A stretch of 38,519 nucleotides of DNA from Myxococcales bacterium. GTDB lineage: Bacteria > Myxococcota_A > Polyangia > JAAYKL01. How positions within the stretch are numbered: position 1 is the first letter of the stretch; each line of letters opens with the position of its first letter. The notes beneath the pieces are model-generated. The model was not told where the DNA came from. It did not search any database and saw only the letters and a program-made list of their open reading frames with translations. Shown piece after piece: positions 6,901 through 15,257 of this stretch. The DNA lies in NCBI GenBank assembly GCA_012522445.1, contig JAAYKL010000005.1:1-38519 (forward strand), read 5' to 3'. A program made the position numbers and the translations under genes.

Positions 6901-8170
6901 GGCTTGATTCTCCTGGTGGTGGCGTTGTGCGGGCCTTGGTGCCGAAGAATAGCCGCACCACAGTGCCTGCTCCCGGTTGCGACGTCAATTCGATGTGTCC
7001 TTGGTGGTCTTCCATGATGCGCTGCACGGTGGGAAGTCCCAAGCCGATGCCCGAGGGGCGCGTCGAGTAAAAGGGCTCGAAGATTTTGGCTTTGTGCTCG
7101 GGAGAAATGCCCGCGCCATTGTCGGTGATTTCGATGACGGGATTATTTTGCTGTCGCTTAATGCGGACGTGGATGTGTCCTGGAGGCTGCTCAATGGCGG
7201 CCAGCGCATTGGAGAGCAGGATGTCCAGGGCGCGGAAAATGAGCTCGCGGTCCAGGGGATGCGGCGGCATGCGCTGTGGTGCTTGTAGCGTGCACTCGAT
7301 GTTTCGCTCGGCCAGGATTTCTGTAAATGGGGGATGAGCCAGGGCGTTTTGCACCACTTCGACGAGGGACTCGGCTTCGAGCATTGGGGTGCGCGGCCGT
7401 GCAAAATCGAGCAAACCGGCAACCATTGTGTTGAGGCGTATGGCCTCTTCTTCGGCGATGTCGAGCAGGGTCACAGCGATGTCGGCGGGGTTGCTGTGTT
7501 TTCGAATTTGCGAGATGGCCGAGAAGATGGTGGCCAGGGGGTTGCGAATTTCGTGGGCCATGGTGGCGGACAACTGCCCAAGCACCGAGAGGCGTTCGGC
7601 GCGGATGAGCTCCTCTTGGGCGTCCATGAGGCGCTGGTAGGAGTCTTGTAAATCGGAGAGAAGCTGCGAATTTTCGATGGCCAATGCCAACTGGCGTCCC
7701 GATGCGGTGAGGAGTTTGACGGTTTTCGCTGAGAAGGTTTGCGTGCGTCGGTTGAAGAGCACCAGGCCGCGCAGGTGGGCATGGGCCCAGAGCGGGACAG
7801 CGGCCACGGGGCCATCTACGGCGCTGAGTTTGGCGCCGATGGCCGGGGGGAGCTGGTCCATGTGCGCAAACACGAGGGTCTCGGTGCCCAAGGATGCCAC
7901 CGGTGGCGCCGACAATCCGGTCACTTGTGGTAAGAGCTGCCAGCCGCCGATTTGTCCGATGGGCTCGAGTTGTCGCGCGTTCGTCCGCGAGATGGCGATG
8001 AACACGCGATCGGCGTTGGCGATGGAACGCAACGGTTCTAGGGCGTCTTCAATTAGGGTGTCGACATCCAGGGTGGTGCCCAGGGTGGATGAAAAGCGGC
8101 ACAGGTGATCTAGGGCTTTGTTCTCGGCGTAATCTTGCGGCTGTGAAAGCGGCTGTGGGTGTTTGGTCAT
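6857..8170 (-). CDS. Cytoplasmic GAF-domain sensor histidine kinase
   Basis: 437 residues with no membrane span. After a short N-terminus comes a GAF-type sensor region (about 20-165) and a coiled linker. The HisKA dimerisation domain has the phospho-acceptor His206 in MAHEIRNPLA. The ATPase domain follows, with N box LLSNALAAI, G1 DNGAGI and G2 GIGLGLPTV. The tail is Lys/Arg/Thr/Pro-rich. It should autophosphorylate and transfer phosphate to the response regulator encoded 39 bases upstream. The GAF ligand cannot be told from sequence; there are no obvious heme or iron-sulfur signatures. The start ATG 8170 has only a weak binding site, and expression probably depends on the upstream gene. Confidence 0.93.
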   Translation of the reverse strand: MTKHPQPLSQPQDYAENKALDHLCRFSSTLGTTLDVDTLIEDALEPLRSIANADRVFIAISRTNARQLEPIGQIGGWQLLPQVTGLSAPPVASLGTETLVFAHMDQLPPAIGAKLSAVDGPVAAVPLWAHAHLRGLVLFNRRTQTFSAKTVKLLTASGRQLALAIENSQLLSDLQDSYQRLMDAQEELIRAERLSVLGQLSATMAHEIRNPLATIFSAISQIRKHSNPADIAVTLLDIAEEEAIRLNTMVAGLLDFARPRTPMLEAESLVEVVQNALAHPPFTEILAERNIECTLQAPQRMPPHPLDRELIFRALDILLSNALAAIEQPPGHIHVRIKRQQNNPVIEITDNGAGISPEHKAKIFEPFYSTRPSGIGLGLPTVQRIMEDHQGHIELTSQPGAGTVVRLFFGTKARTTPPPGESSHDKKTTKRRATPRT

Positions 8171-8209
8171 GAACAGGTAAAGGGGGCGCGCACAGAGACG
8201 CGGCGCGGG

Positions 8210-8818
8210 CTAAAAGTCGCCGAAGAGACGCGTGATGCGCGTGTCGAGGGCCAGGGCGATTTTGTACAGAGATGAGATTGATGCCGAACTTTCGGCGCGT
8301 TCGATTTGCGAGAGCAAGGACACCGACAGCGCTGTGCGGCGGGCCATTTGCTTGAGGGTGAGGCCGCGCTCTTTGCGCAGGAAGCGGATGGTGCTGCCGA
8401 TCACTTTGTGGAGCTCTTCTTCGGGGCTGCGCGCCAAGCCTTTGCGCTTCATGACGCGGTCGAGAACGCTGCGGAACTCTTCGGGGTTAAACGGCTTTTT
8501 GATGTAATCCACGACGTCGAGTTTCATGGAGGTGACCGCGGTTTCGAGAGATGGAAAACCGGTGAAGATGATCACCGCGACGTCGGTATCGATTTTGCGG
8601 ATTTGTTGGAGCAGTTCGATGCCGTCTATTTTGGGCATCATGAGGTCGAGGATGATGAGGTGGTAGAGACCGCTGCGGACCTCATCAAGCGCGAGTTGGG
8701 GGTTGTTGATCGCTTTGACCTGGAAGCCGTCCTGGGTCAGGAAGGTTTCCATGTAGTCGCAAATTTCTGTGTCGTCATCAATGATGAGAATGCCGATTTG
8801 GGAAAGCGCTTTTGCCAT
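8210..8818 (-). CDS. Response regulator: receiver fused to XRE/Cro-type helix-turn-helix
   Basis: 202 residues. The receiver domain (about 8-122) has the acidic pocket D14-D16, phospho-acceptor D58 (LIILDLMMP), T86 (FTGFPS) and the KKPF lysine at 107. The C-terminal part (about 140-198) is an XRE-like helix-turn-helix ([19 protein letters not shown], then [13 protein letters not shown]). Most response regulators use OmpR-, NarL- or NtrC-type outputs, so a phage-repressor-like output is uncommon, though known. The start is supported by AAGGAGT upstream of ATG 8818. It is the first protein gene of the operon with the kinase and lies 42 bases downstream of tRNA-Pro on the same strand. Confidence 0.93.
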   Translation of the reverse strand: MAKALSQIGILIIDDDTEICDYMETFLTQDGFQVKAINNPQLALDEVRSGLYHLIILDLMMPKIDGIELLQQIRKIDTDVAVIIFTGFPSLETAVTSMKLDVVDYIKKPFNPEEFRSVLDRVMKRKGLARSPEEELHKVIGSTIRFLRKERGLTLKQMARRTALSVSLLSQIERAESSASISSLYKIALALDTRITRLFGDF

Positions 8819-8840
8819 GTGCCACTCCTTGGGTGAATGT

Positions 8841-8949
8841 CAGCACTTTGCAAAATGTTGTCGGGGCGAGAGGATTCGAACCTCCGACTTCTTGGTCCCG
8901 AACCAAGCGCGCTACCAGGCTGCGCTACGCCCCGAATGGCAAAGTGCTG
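8841..8949 (-). repeat. Perfect 11-bp inverted repeat flanking tRNA-Pro
   Basis: CAGCACTTTGC (8841-8851) and its exact complement GCAAAGTGCTG (8939-8949) lie 9 bases beyond the 3' end and 4 bases beyond the 5' end of the tRNA. In the transcript they would pair and extend the acceptor helix. This could guide processing of the tRNA from the longer message. Confidence 0.7.
8861..8934 (-). tRNA. tRNA-Pro (anticodon CGG)
   Basis: On the minus strand the 74 bases fold as a full cloverleaf. The seven-pair acceptor is CGGGGCG with CGCCCCG. The anticodon stem is CTTGG/CCAAG with loop TTCGGGA (anticodon CGG, reading CCG), and the T-loop is TTCGAAT. The discriminator is A, and CCA is not encoded. A promoter lies just upstream (8958-8986). 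Confidence 0.95.
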
Positions 8950-8957
8950 TAGTCGAC

Positions 8958-8986
8958 AAATTACGTCATCACTAGAATGGGGTCAA
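8958..8986 (-). promoter_or_regulatory. Sigma-70 promoter of tRNA-Pro
   Basis: On the minus strand TTGACC (8986-8981) and TAATTT (8963-8958) are exactly 17 bases apart. The expected start near 8951 leaves a leader of about 17 bases before the tRNA, and that leader contains the left arm of the inverted repeat. With no terminator visible before 8818, this promoter may also serve the response regulator operon. Confidence 0.6.
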
Positions 8987-9137
8987 GATAGAATTGCAAT
9001 GACAGTAAAAAAAGTATTCCATCTCAACGCGTCAAAAACGTGCTTCTCTCGGCACTGCAGCGGTCTAAATGTCAATGAAATTCGGCCATGTCGTGCCGAA
9101 ACGGCCGCACTATATCCATTCGAAGGGCGCTGTAAAC

Positions 9138-9944
9138 CTATTTTTGTTTTTCGGTTTTGTTTGGGGCGGTTTTTTGCACGGCGAAATGCCCTTCGAGGGC
9201 GTCTTTTAGGTGGTGCGTGGCGTCGCTGATGACCTGGTTGCGGAGCATCCACTCGATATAATCGGGTTCGGTGGTGGCGATTTGTCGGAGCGTTTTGCCG
9301 CTGTGGCGCCCAAAGGAGATGGCGACCTCTCCATCCATCCAACGCAATTTTCCGCTGCGGTCGACATATTCGGGGTCGCGCAGGTACTGATCTAAGTTGT
9401 AGGGGTTGCGGGGCAGATCCGGATAGCGGTTGAGCTGGGCTTCCAGGACTTCGAGGGCGGCGCCGGTGTCGAATGGTGCCTGGTGGTAATCCTCTTCGGG
9501 ATATTCTTTGTTGCAGTAAAAGCGCACGGCGCCCGCGAGGGTGCGTGGCTCCTTGGTGCGAAAAATTCGGTAGGCGTCCACCACGGAGGCTTGCGAGATG
9601 TCTAGGGGGTGACTCGCGCGCTCCAACTCAGCCTGCAGCAGGGGGATGTCGAAGTGGATGACGTTGTATCCCGCGAGATCGCAGCCGGAGAAGTAGGCGT
9701 GAATGCTGTGGGCGACTTTGGCAAATGGGGGTTCGTTTCGCACGTCGTCATCGGTAATGCCGTGGATGTGGGTCGCCTCGCGGGGAATGGGAATGCCGGG
9801 GTTGAAGCGGTGCCCTTTGGTTTCGCGGGAGCCGTCAGGTCGCAGTTTAATGGTGGCGAGTTCGATGATGCGGTCGCGCCGCGGATCGACGCCGGTGGTT
9901 TCCAAATCGAAGACAATGAGGGGGCGTGTGAGTGTCAGTCCCAT
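9138..9944 (-). CDS. DnaQ-like 3'-5' exonuclease (DEDDh family)
   Basis: 268 residues. The N-terminal two thirds is an exonuclease domain of the DnaQ/epsilon superfamily. Motif I is FDLETTGVD (D13, E15), motif II lies in [14 protein letters not shown], and motif III is the DEDDh type (H-x4-D in [15 protein letters not shown]). The C-terminal part (about 185-250: [19 protein letters not shown] and EPDYIEWML) resembles the small domain often attached to exonucleases of this kind. It probably trims DNA or RNA 3' ends in repair. It is not the polymerase III epsilon subunit by length or context. ATG 9944 is preferred over TTG 9953; neither has a strong binding site. It is monocistronic and divergent from the GGDEF gene. 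Confidence 0.88.
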   Translation of the reverse strand: MGLTLTRPLIVFDLETTGVDPRRDRIIELATIKLRPDGSRETKGHRFNPGIPIPREATHIHGITDDDVRNEPPFAKVAHSIHAYFSGCDLAGYNVIHFDIPLLQAELERASHPLDISQASVVDAYRIFRTKEPRTLAGAVRFYCNKEYPEEDYHQAPFDTGAALEVLEAQLNRYPDLPRNPYNLDQYLRDPEYVDRSGKLRWMDGEVAISFGRHSGKTLRQIATTEPDYIEWMLRNQVISDATHHLKDALEGHFAVQKTAPNKTEKQK

Positions 9945-10080
9945 AATGTGCAAACGTACTGAAAAGCACCGTGTTCGGCAATGACGAAGAGCGCTCCGCT
10001 CAATCGGGCCGAGAAAAAGACTGTGAGAAGAAGTGGGTTGTGCCTATAGTAAACGCCATGATTTTTTACGGTAGGTGCAT

Positions 10081-12354
10081 ATGCGAAATCGTCTGGTAAT
10101 TGGGGCCATCGTTGCGTCCATTCACGAAATCTGCGAGTCGGCGGTGTGGAATGGCATGGTTGCCGCGGCTGAGGCCGAAGGGGTAGCGCTCACGACATTT
10201 GTCGCGACGAGCCAGGACGGCGTGCGCGACTTGGGGCGCCACTTCGAGATGGTGCGCGACTTTGTCATGGATGCCGGCGTGGACGGGCTCATTTTGTCCG
10301 CGGGGTACATCGCGGAGATCACGGGCACCGAATACATCGAACAGTTTGCCCGCCGTTTTGGCGACATGCCCGTCGTGACCCTCTCCCTTGAGATAGAGGG
10401 AATGCCCTGCGTCATTTCCGACAACCGCAGTGGCGTTATCGAGATGGTGCACCACATGGTGATGAGCCACGGCCTCGCGCGCATGGTGTTTATTTCCGGT
10501 CCCGCCGATCACCCGGAAACCCAGGGGCGCTTCGAGGCGTACAAAGAGGGCTTGGCCCAACACCGCATTCCCTACGACGAGGCCTTGGTTTGCCCGGGGC
10601 ATTTTTCGGAGGCCTCGGGGCGCGCAGCGGTGGCGTCTCTGTTGGCGCGCGGCATCGATTTTGACGGCATTATTGCGGTGGACGACGTGACGGCCATGGG
10701 CGCCATCGAAGAGTTGAAAGCCCACGGATTGCACGTGCCCACAGAGGTCGCGGTGGCGGGCTTTGACGACATTGCCAAAGCCTTGGTGACCATGCCGCCG
10801 TTGTCCACAGTGCGCCAGCCCCTGGGCGGCATCGGTGCGCGGGCGGTGAACGAGCTGATCGCGTGCGTGCGCCAACCCCGCAACACGCCGACCAAAATTG
10901 TGTTGCCCGCACAACCGGTTTACCGGCGCTCTTGTGGGTGCTTTGCCGATTACATTCAAAATGCTGCCACGCCCACAGCATTGGGGGAGGGCAGCCGCGC
11001 GGAGATGATTGAGCGCATCGCCCAGCACTTGGCCGGTGCCCGCACCGGTTCCGACGCCCACGCCGCTGGTGCCGACGAGCATGCGCCTCAGGATGATCAT
11101 GTGGCGTTGGCGCTGCGCATTGTGGAGGCCTTCGAAGCCGACATCAACGACCATCGCTTTCGCTCCACCTTTCTCGAGGCCATCGACGTCGCGTTGTTTC
11201 GCATCGAAAAAGAACCCTGGAGCATTGGCGCCATGGAAGGGGTGCTGTCCGAACTGGGCACCCATCCCGCCCGCTTGCTCAGCGATCCCTTTCGCATCGC
11301 GAGCGCTCACCAGCTACTGCAGCTCGCCGCCATGCTTGTCCAGGAGGCCGGGCACAACATGGTGCGCCTCACGGCCATCGCGGACAGCGACTTTCATCAG
11401 CGCATCCGCCACACCTGCCAGCGCATTATCCGCTCTTTCGAGATGGCGCGCCTGCTGCATACATTGTCCGTCGACTTGCCCGAGCTGGGGGTTGAAACGT
11501 TTGCCATTGTGCTGTTTGACGATCCCGATGGTCCTGTGACGGCCGACGCCTGGCGCATGCCACAGCAACTGGAGGTGATGTTGGCGTGTAGCGGCGGTAC
11601 CCAGCGCGTTGTGACCCGCGACGACAATGTTGCCGTCGCTTCGTTTTCGTGTGTGCTCGATTTGCTGCACGCAGATGGATACCGTGGCCACACGCTCTTT
11701 TTGCCGCTGGTGTTTAAAAACGAGATGATGGGTTTTGCGCTGTTTGTTCACCGCGCGTCTCGCACATCCTTTTTGTTCGAAGAGCTGCGTTCCCACATCA
11801 GCATTGCGATGAAGAGCGCGCTGCTCAAGCAGGCTTTGGACGAAAAATCCCTCAAAGACGAGCTGACCGGTTTGTTCAACCGGCGCGGCTTTGTGGCGAG
11901 CTGTTTGCACGCAATGGAGCACGCGTCTCGCGCAGAAATGCCGCTGCTGGTCTTCGTGGCAGACATGGACAATTTAAAGCAGGTCAACGAACAGCACGGC
12001 CGCGAAGTGGGAGATCAACTCGTGCGCGGTGCGACCCAAGTGTTGCTGCGCACCTTTCGCCGCGAGGACATCATTGGGCGCCTGGGTGGTGATGAGTTCG
12101 CCGTACTGTGCATCATGAACCAGCCCGATGAAACCGCGGGACACATCGCCGAGCGCTTTCGCGAACAACTGGCGCGCTTTAATGCCGAGGGCGCATCGCC
12201 GGTGCCCCTCGCCATGACGTGCGCTTACAACGCACTGGACGCCTCGGCCAGCGTCTCCCTCGACGACTTGATTCGCAAAGCGGACATGCTCATGATGTCA
12301 CCAAGAGACTGGTTTCGCGATATCGAGACATTTCACGAAAAGGACGAACCATGA
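10081..12354 (+). CDS. LacI-type ligand-binding domain fused to a diguanylate cyclase (GGDEF)
   Basis: 757 residues. Residues 1 to about 285 match the effector domain of LacI/GalR regulators without the DNA-binding head, ending in the family-like VAVAGFDDIA and STVRQPLGGIGARAV. A helical middle region (about 300-440) and a GAF-like region (about 440-580) follow. The C-terminal GGDEF domain has an intact active site (GGDEF 669-673). An inhibitory-site RxxD (RRED, 660-663) lies exactly five residues before it. It should make c-di-GMP from GTP, with product inhibition, in response to a small ligand such as a sugar. There is no signal peptide, so sensing is cytoplasmic. A possible -10 (TATAGT, 10045-10050) lies upstream. 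GTG 10075 is an alternative start. Its stop overlaps the next gene's ATG (ATGA). Confidence 0.9.
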   Translation: MRNRLVIGAIVASIHEICESAVWNGMVAAAEAEGVALTTFVATSQDGVRDLGRHFEMVRDFVMDAGVDGLILSAGYIAEITGTEYIEQFARRFGDMPVVTLSLEIEGMPCVISDNRSGVIEMVHHMVMSHGLARMVFISGPADHPETQGRFEAYKEGLAQHRIPYDEALVCPGHFSEASGRAAVASLLARGIDFDGIIAVDDVTAMGAIEELKAHGLHVPTEVAVAGFDDIAKALVTMPPLSTVRQPLGGIGARAVNELIACVRQPRNTPTKIVLPAQPVYRRSCGCFADYIQNAATPTALGEGSRAEMIERIAQHLAGARTGSDAHAAGADEHAPQDDHVALALRIVEAFEADINDHRFRSTFLEAIDVALFRIEKEPWSIGAMEGVLSELGTHPARLLSDPFRIASAHQLLQLAAMLVQEAGHNMVRLTAIADSDFHQRIRHTCQRIIRSFEMARLLHTLSVDLPELGVETFAIVLFDDPDGPVTADAWRMPQQLEVMLACSGGTQRVVTRDDNVAVASFSCVLDLLHADGYRGHTLFLPLVFKNEMMGFALFVHRASRTSFLFEELRSHISIAMKSALLKQALDEKSLKDELTGLFNRRGFVASCLHAMEHASRAEMPLLVFVADMDNLKQVNEQHGREVGDQLVRGATQVLLRTFRREDIIGRLGGDEFAVLCIMNQPDETAGHIAERFREQLARFNAEGASPVPLAMTCAYNALDASASVSLDDLIRKADMLMMSPRDWFRDIETFHEKDEP

Positions 12355-13001
12355 AAGCAATCTCCTTACAAGGCGACGCGCTCTCTCCAGACGCCGTCGA
12401 TGAAATTGTGCAGGCCTTGCGCGATGGGGCGCTGGTGGGCTTGCCCACGCCTTCGGGATATAAAATTGCCGCAGATTTCGCGGACCCCAAGGCGGTGCTC
12501 TCCCTCATTCAAGCCAAGCGCCGCGTGCAAAACGCGCCGGCCCTGGTGCTGGTGCCCGACAAATCTTGGGCCGAAAACATCGCCGATGAGCTGTCGCCCG
12601 CAGCCCACGCTTTGATGTCGCAGTTTTGGCCTGGGCCGCTGACGCTGCTGTGTGCGCCTTCGCCCAACCTGGATGCCGCGCTGCGAAAATCCCTGACCCG
12701 CGCCAAGGGGTGGCTGGGGCTGCGCATGCCCTCCGACGCGGTCTCCAAGGCCATTGTTACGGCCATGAAGGGCCCCATTGTCGTTTCTTCGGCCAACTTG
12801 TCGCGAAAAGTCGGCGACATTTCACTGGCCCAGGTGAAGAAGAACTTCGGCCGTCATCTCCACCTCATCGTGGAGCGCGGCGATATCGTCGACGTGCAGT
12901 CCTCCACCTTGGTGGACGTCAGCGCAAAAGATGTGCGCATTGTGCGCGAAGGCGCGGTGCCCGCCGACCACATCGCCGGCGTGTTGGCGCAGCAGGCCTA
13001 A
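12351..13001 (+). CDS. Sua5/YciO/YrdC family protein (threonylcarbamoyl-AMP synthase-like)
   Basis: 216 residues covering the YrdC fold. Conserved parts are an N-terminal PTPSGYKIAAD segment in place of the usual PTDTxYGL, the KRRVQNAPALVLV lysine-arginine block, FWPGPLTLL, LGLRMPSD, PIVVSSANLS and SSTLVDVS. TsaC/Sua5 enzymes make threonylcarbamoyl-AMP from threonine, bicarbonate and ATP for the t6A37 tRNA modification. The altered nucleotide/threonine motif is closer to YciO-type relatives, so activity is less certain than family membership. It starts inside the GGDEF gene's stop (ATGA), so translation is coupled. tRNA-Met follows 68 bases downstream. Confidence 0.85.
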   Translation: MKAISLQGDALSPDAVDEIVQALRDGALVGLPTPSGYKIAADFADPKAVLSLIQAKRRVQNAPALVLVPDKSWAENIADELSPAAHALMSQFWPGPLTLLCAPSPNLDAALRKSLTRAKGWLGLRMPSDAVSKAIVTAMKGPIVVSSANLSRKVGDISLAQVKKNFGRHLHLIVERGDIVDVQSSTLVDVSAKDVRIVREGAVPADHIAGVLAQQA

Positions 13002-13013
13002 CGCAATTTGCTG

Positions 13014-13042
13014 TTGACCCGGAACGGGTTTTCCACTAAGCA
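13014..13042 (+). promoter_or_regulatory. Possible promoter of tRNA-Met
   Basis: A good -35 (TTGACC, 13014-13019) is followed 17 bases later by only a poor -10 (TAAGCA, 13037-13042). Its position about 28 bases before the tRNA fits, but the tRNA may also be read from the upstream operon. Confidence 0.3.
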
Positions 13043-13069
13043 GGTTTCGCTCTTTATGGAGAGCGCTTT

Positions 13070-13143
<74 letters not shown>

Positions 13144-13168
13144 TTTTCTTTGGGGATGTATGACCCAG

Positions 13169-13178
13169 TTGCATGCAA
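13169..13178. promoter_or_regulatory. Perfect 10-bp palindrome in the metG leader
   Basis: TTGCATGCAA is a perfect dyad between tRNA-Met and the terminator-like hairpin. It could be an operator or a small RNA hairpin; nothing else supports a role. Confidence 0.25.
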
Positions 13179-13196
13179 GGTTCGGTGTTACAAGAG

Positions 13197-13218
13197 GCGG
13201 CGCAAGGCCGCTTTTTTT
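13197..13218 (+). terminator. Intrinsic terminator or attenuator between tRNA-Met and metG
   Basis: The stem GCGGC (13197-13201)/GCCGC (13207-13211), with a five-base loop, is followed by seven T (13212-13218). Only 17 bases separate the T-run from the metG start codon, leaving no room for a promoter. metG transcription must therefore pass through this hairpin. Confidence 0.65.
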
Positions 13219-13235
13219 GTTTGCGGGAGACGACC

Positions 13236-15236
13236 ATGGCCCAATCGATTTATTTCACCACCCCTATTTATTACGTCAATGCCGAGCCCCACATCGGGCA
13301 CCTGTACACCACGGCCCTGGCCGATACCCTGAAGCGCTTTCACCGCCTGATGGGCGATGAGTGCCGCTTTCTCACCGGCACCGACGAGCACGGCGAAAAA
13401 ATTGCCCAGAGCGCGGCCCAGGCACAGGTCTCTCCGCAGGCGTTTGTCGACAACATCTCGGGCGTCTTCCGCGACACCTGGCAACAGATACACATCGACT
13501 GCGACGACTTCATCCGCACCACCGAGCCTCGGCATGTCCGCTATGTGCAGCGCATTCTCCAGCAGGTGCATGACGCCGGAGACATTTACTTCGACGAATA
13601 CACCGGCAAGTACTGCGTGGGCTGTGAGCGCTATCTCACCGACAGCGAGTTGGTGGACGGTCGCTGCCCCGACCACCAAACGGTGCCCAACGAAGTGAAA
13701 GAGGCGAACTACTTCTTTCGCATGGGACGCTTTCAAGAGCGCTTGATCGCCCACATCGAGGCCCACCCCGACTGGATTCGCCCCGCGCGGTACCGCAACG
13801 AGGTGCTGTCGTTTTTGCGCGTTCCCCTCGAAGACTTGTGCATCTCCCGGCCGAAGAGCCGCCTCACCTGGGGCATCGAGCTGCCTTTCGACGACGCCTA
13901 CGTCACCTACGTTTGGTTCGACGCGCTCCTCAACTACATCTCGGCCTTGGTATCGCCCCCTGAGGGCCGCGACATCTCCGAACGCTGGTGGCCCGTGTGT
14001 CACCACCTCATCGCCAAGGACATTCTCAAGACCCACGCGGTGTATTGGCCCACCATGCTGATGGCGGCGAATTTGCCCTTGCCCGCCCACATCGACGTGC
14101 ACGGCTACTGGCTCTCCGGCGAGTCCAAGATGTCCAAGAGCCTGGGCAATGTCGTGCGCCCGTTGACCTTCGACGCCCACTTCGGCATCGAGAACCTGCG
14201 CTATTTCTTTTTTCGCGAGATGAAGTTCGGCACCGATGCGGGCTTTACTTACGAGCTCTTCATCGAACGCTACAACGCCGACCTGGCCAACGGACTGGGC
14301 AATCTTTTGTCGCGCACCGCGGGCATCGCACATCGCAGTTTTGGCGCCTTGCCCCCTAAGGGAACTGCCACGGAGACCTCTGAGAACATCGCCGACCAAG
14401 CCGCCGCATTGACCGCGGGCTACCGCGACGCCTTCGAGGGACGGGCTTTTCACCAGGCCATCGAAGACATGCGCCACTTGCTGGCCGCCACCGATCGCTA
14501 CATCAACGAGATGAAACCCTGGGCCCTGGCCAAAGACCCGGAGCGCCGCGACGACATGGCACAGGTGCTGTACACCGGCCTCGAAGTGGTGCGCATCCTC
14601 GCCATTTTGCTCGCCCCCATTATGCCGCGAAAGTGCGCCGACATCTTGGCCTACTTGGGCGAGACGCGCCCGCTGGACGGCGCCGTTCCCTTTGCCGAGC
14701 TGGTGGCCTTTGGTCAGTTGTCATCGGGTGCGCCCATCGACAAAGCGCCGCAGTTCTTTCCGCGCATCGACGCGCAAAAATGGGCCCAAGAGTTTGCCCA
14801 ACAAACCGCAGACACCGCTGACGCTTCCGACACGAGTGCCCAGGACAAGTCCGCTCTCGCGACTGCGCCCGAGGTGCCTCGCGTGATGGCGCCGCCCAAG
14901 CCCGAGATCACCATCGACGACTTTGCCAAGGTGGATTTGCGCGTGGGAATGGTGGTGTCGGGGCACGAGGTGCCTGGCGCCGATAAATTGGTGCGCCTGA
15001 TGGTGGACATCGGCGAGGCGCAACCGCGTCAAGTGTTTGCCGGCATTAAGTCGCACTATCCCGATCCCGCGCAGTGGGTGGGCAAGCGCCTCATCCTCGT
15101 GGCCAACCTCAAGCCGCGCCAAATGAAGTTTGGCCTCTCCGAGGGCATGATTTTGGCGGGCAGCTCGGTGGACAAGCAGCGCCTGGTGGTGGCCTCGTTT
15201 GACGGCGAACTGTGCGGGGGCGATGGCGTGCGCTGA
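13236..15236 (+). CDS. metG: Methionyl-tRNA synthetase
   Basis: This class I synthetase charges tRNA-Met with methionine. The 666 residues contain the HIGH motif (19-22), a single zinc knuckle (CVGC 127-130 with CPDH about 16 residues later), the KMSKS loop (298-302), and the helical anticodon-binding domain with NxxKPW-like EMKPWALA. After an acidic Ala/Thr/Asp-rich linker, a C-terminal EMAP/Trbp111-like tRNA-binding domain (about 560-666) carries KVDLRVGMV and LKPRQMKFGLSEGMI; it dimerises the enzyme in the family. The start is ATG 13236, where homology begins; the frame is open further upstream without support. A tRNA-Met gene lies 92 bases upstream, so enzyme and substrate genes are adjacent, with a terminator-like hairpin between them. 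Confidence 0.97.
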   Translation: MAQSIYFTTPIYYVNAEPHIGHLYTTALADTLKRFHRLMGDECRFLTGTDEHGEKIAQSAAQAQVSPQAFVDNISGVFRDTWQQIHIDCDDFIRTTEPRHVRYVQRILQQVHDAGDIYFDEYTGKYCVGCERYLTDSELVDGRCPDHQTVPNEVKEANYFFRMGRFQERLIAHIEAHPDWIRPARYRNEVLSFLRVPLEDLCISRPKSRLTWGIELPFDDAYVTYVWFDALLNYISALVSPPEGRDISERWWPVCHHLIAKDILKTHAVYWPTMLMAANLPLPAHIDVHGYWLSGESKMSKSLGNVVRPLTFDAHFGIENLRYFFFREMKFGTDAGFTYELFIERYNADLANGLGNLLSRTAGIAHRSFGALPPKGTATETSENIADQAAALTAGYRDAFEGRAFHQAIEDMRHLLAATDRYINEMKPWALAKDPERRDDMAQVLYTGLEVVRILAILLAPIMPRKCADILAYLGETRPLDGAVPFAELVAFGQLSSGAPIDKAPQFFPRIDAQKWAQEFAQQTADTADASDTSAQDKSALATAPEVPRVMAPPKPEITIDDFAKVDLRVGMVVSGHEVPGADKLVRLMVDIGEAQPRQVFAGIKSHYPDPAQWVGKRLILVANLKPRQMKFGLSEGMILAGSSVDKQRLVVASFDGELCGGDGVR

Positions 15237-15257
15237 GGGCGCGTCGCGAAACAGTAT

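Noticed and set aside
9010..9060. Terminator downstream of the DnaQ-like gene
   Set aside because: A four-base stem (GTGC/GCAC) before a T-run on the minus strand is too weak to call.
13144..13235. T-box or methionine-rich leader peptide before metG
   Set aside because: No T-box core and no methionine codon run; only the hairpin with a T-run and a short palindrome are supported.
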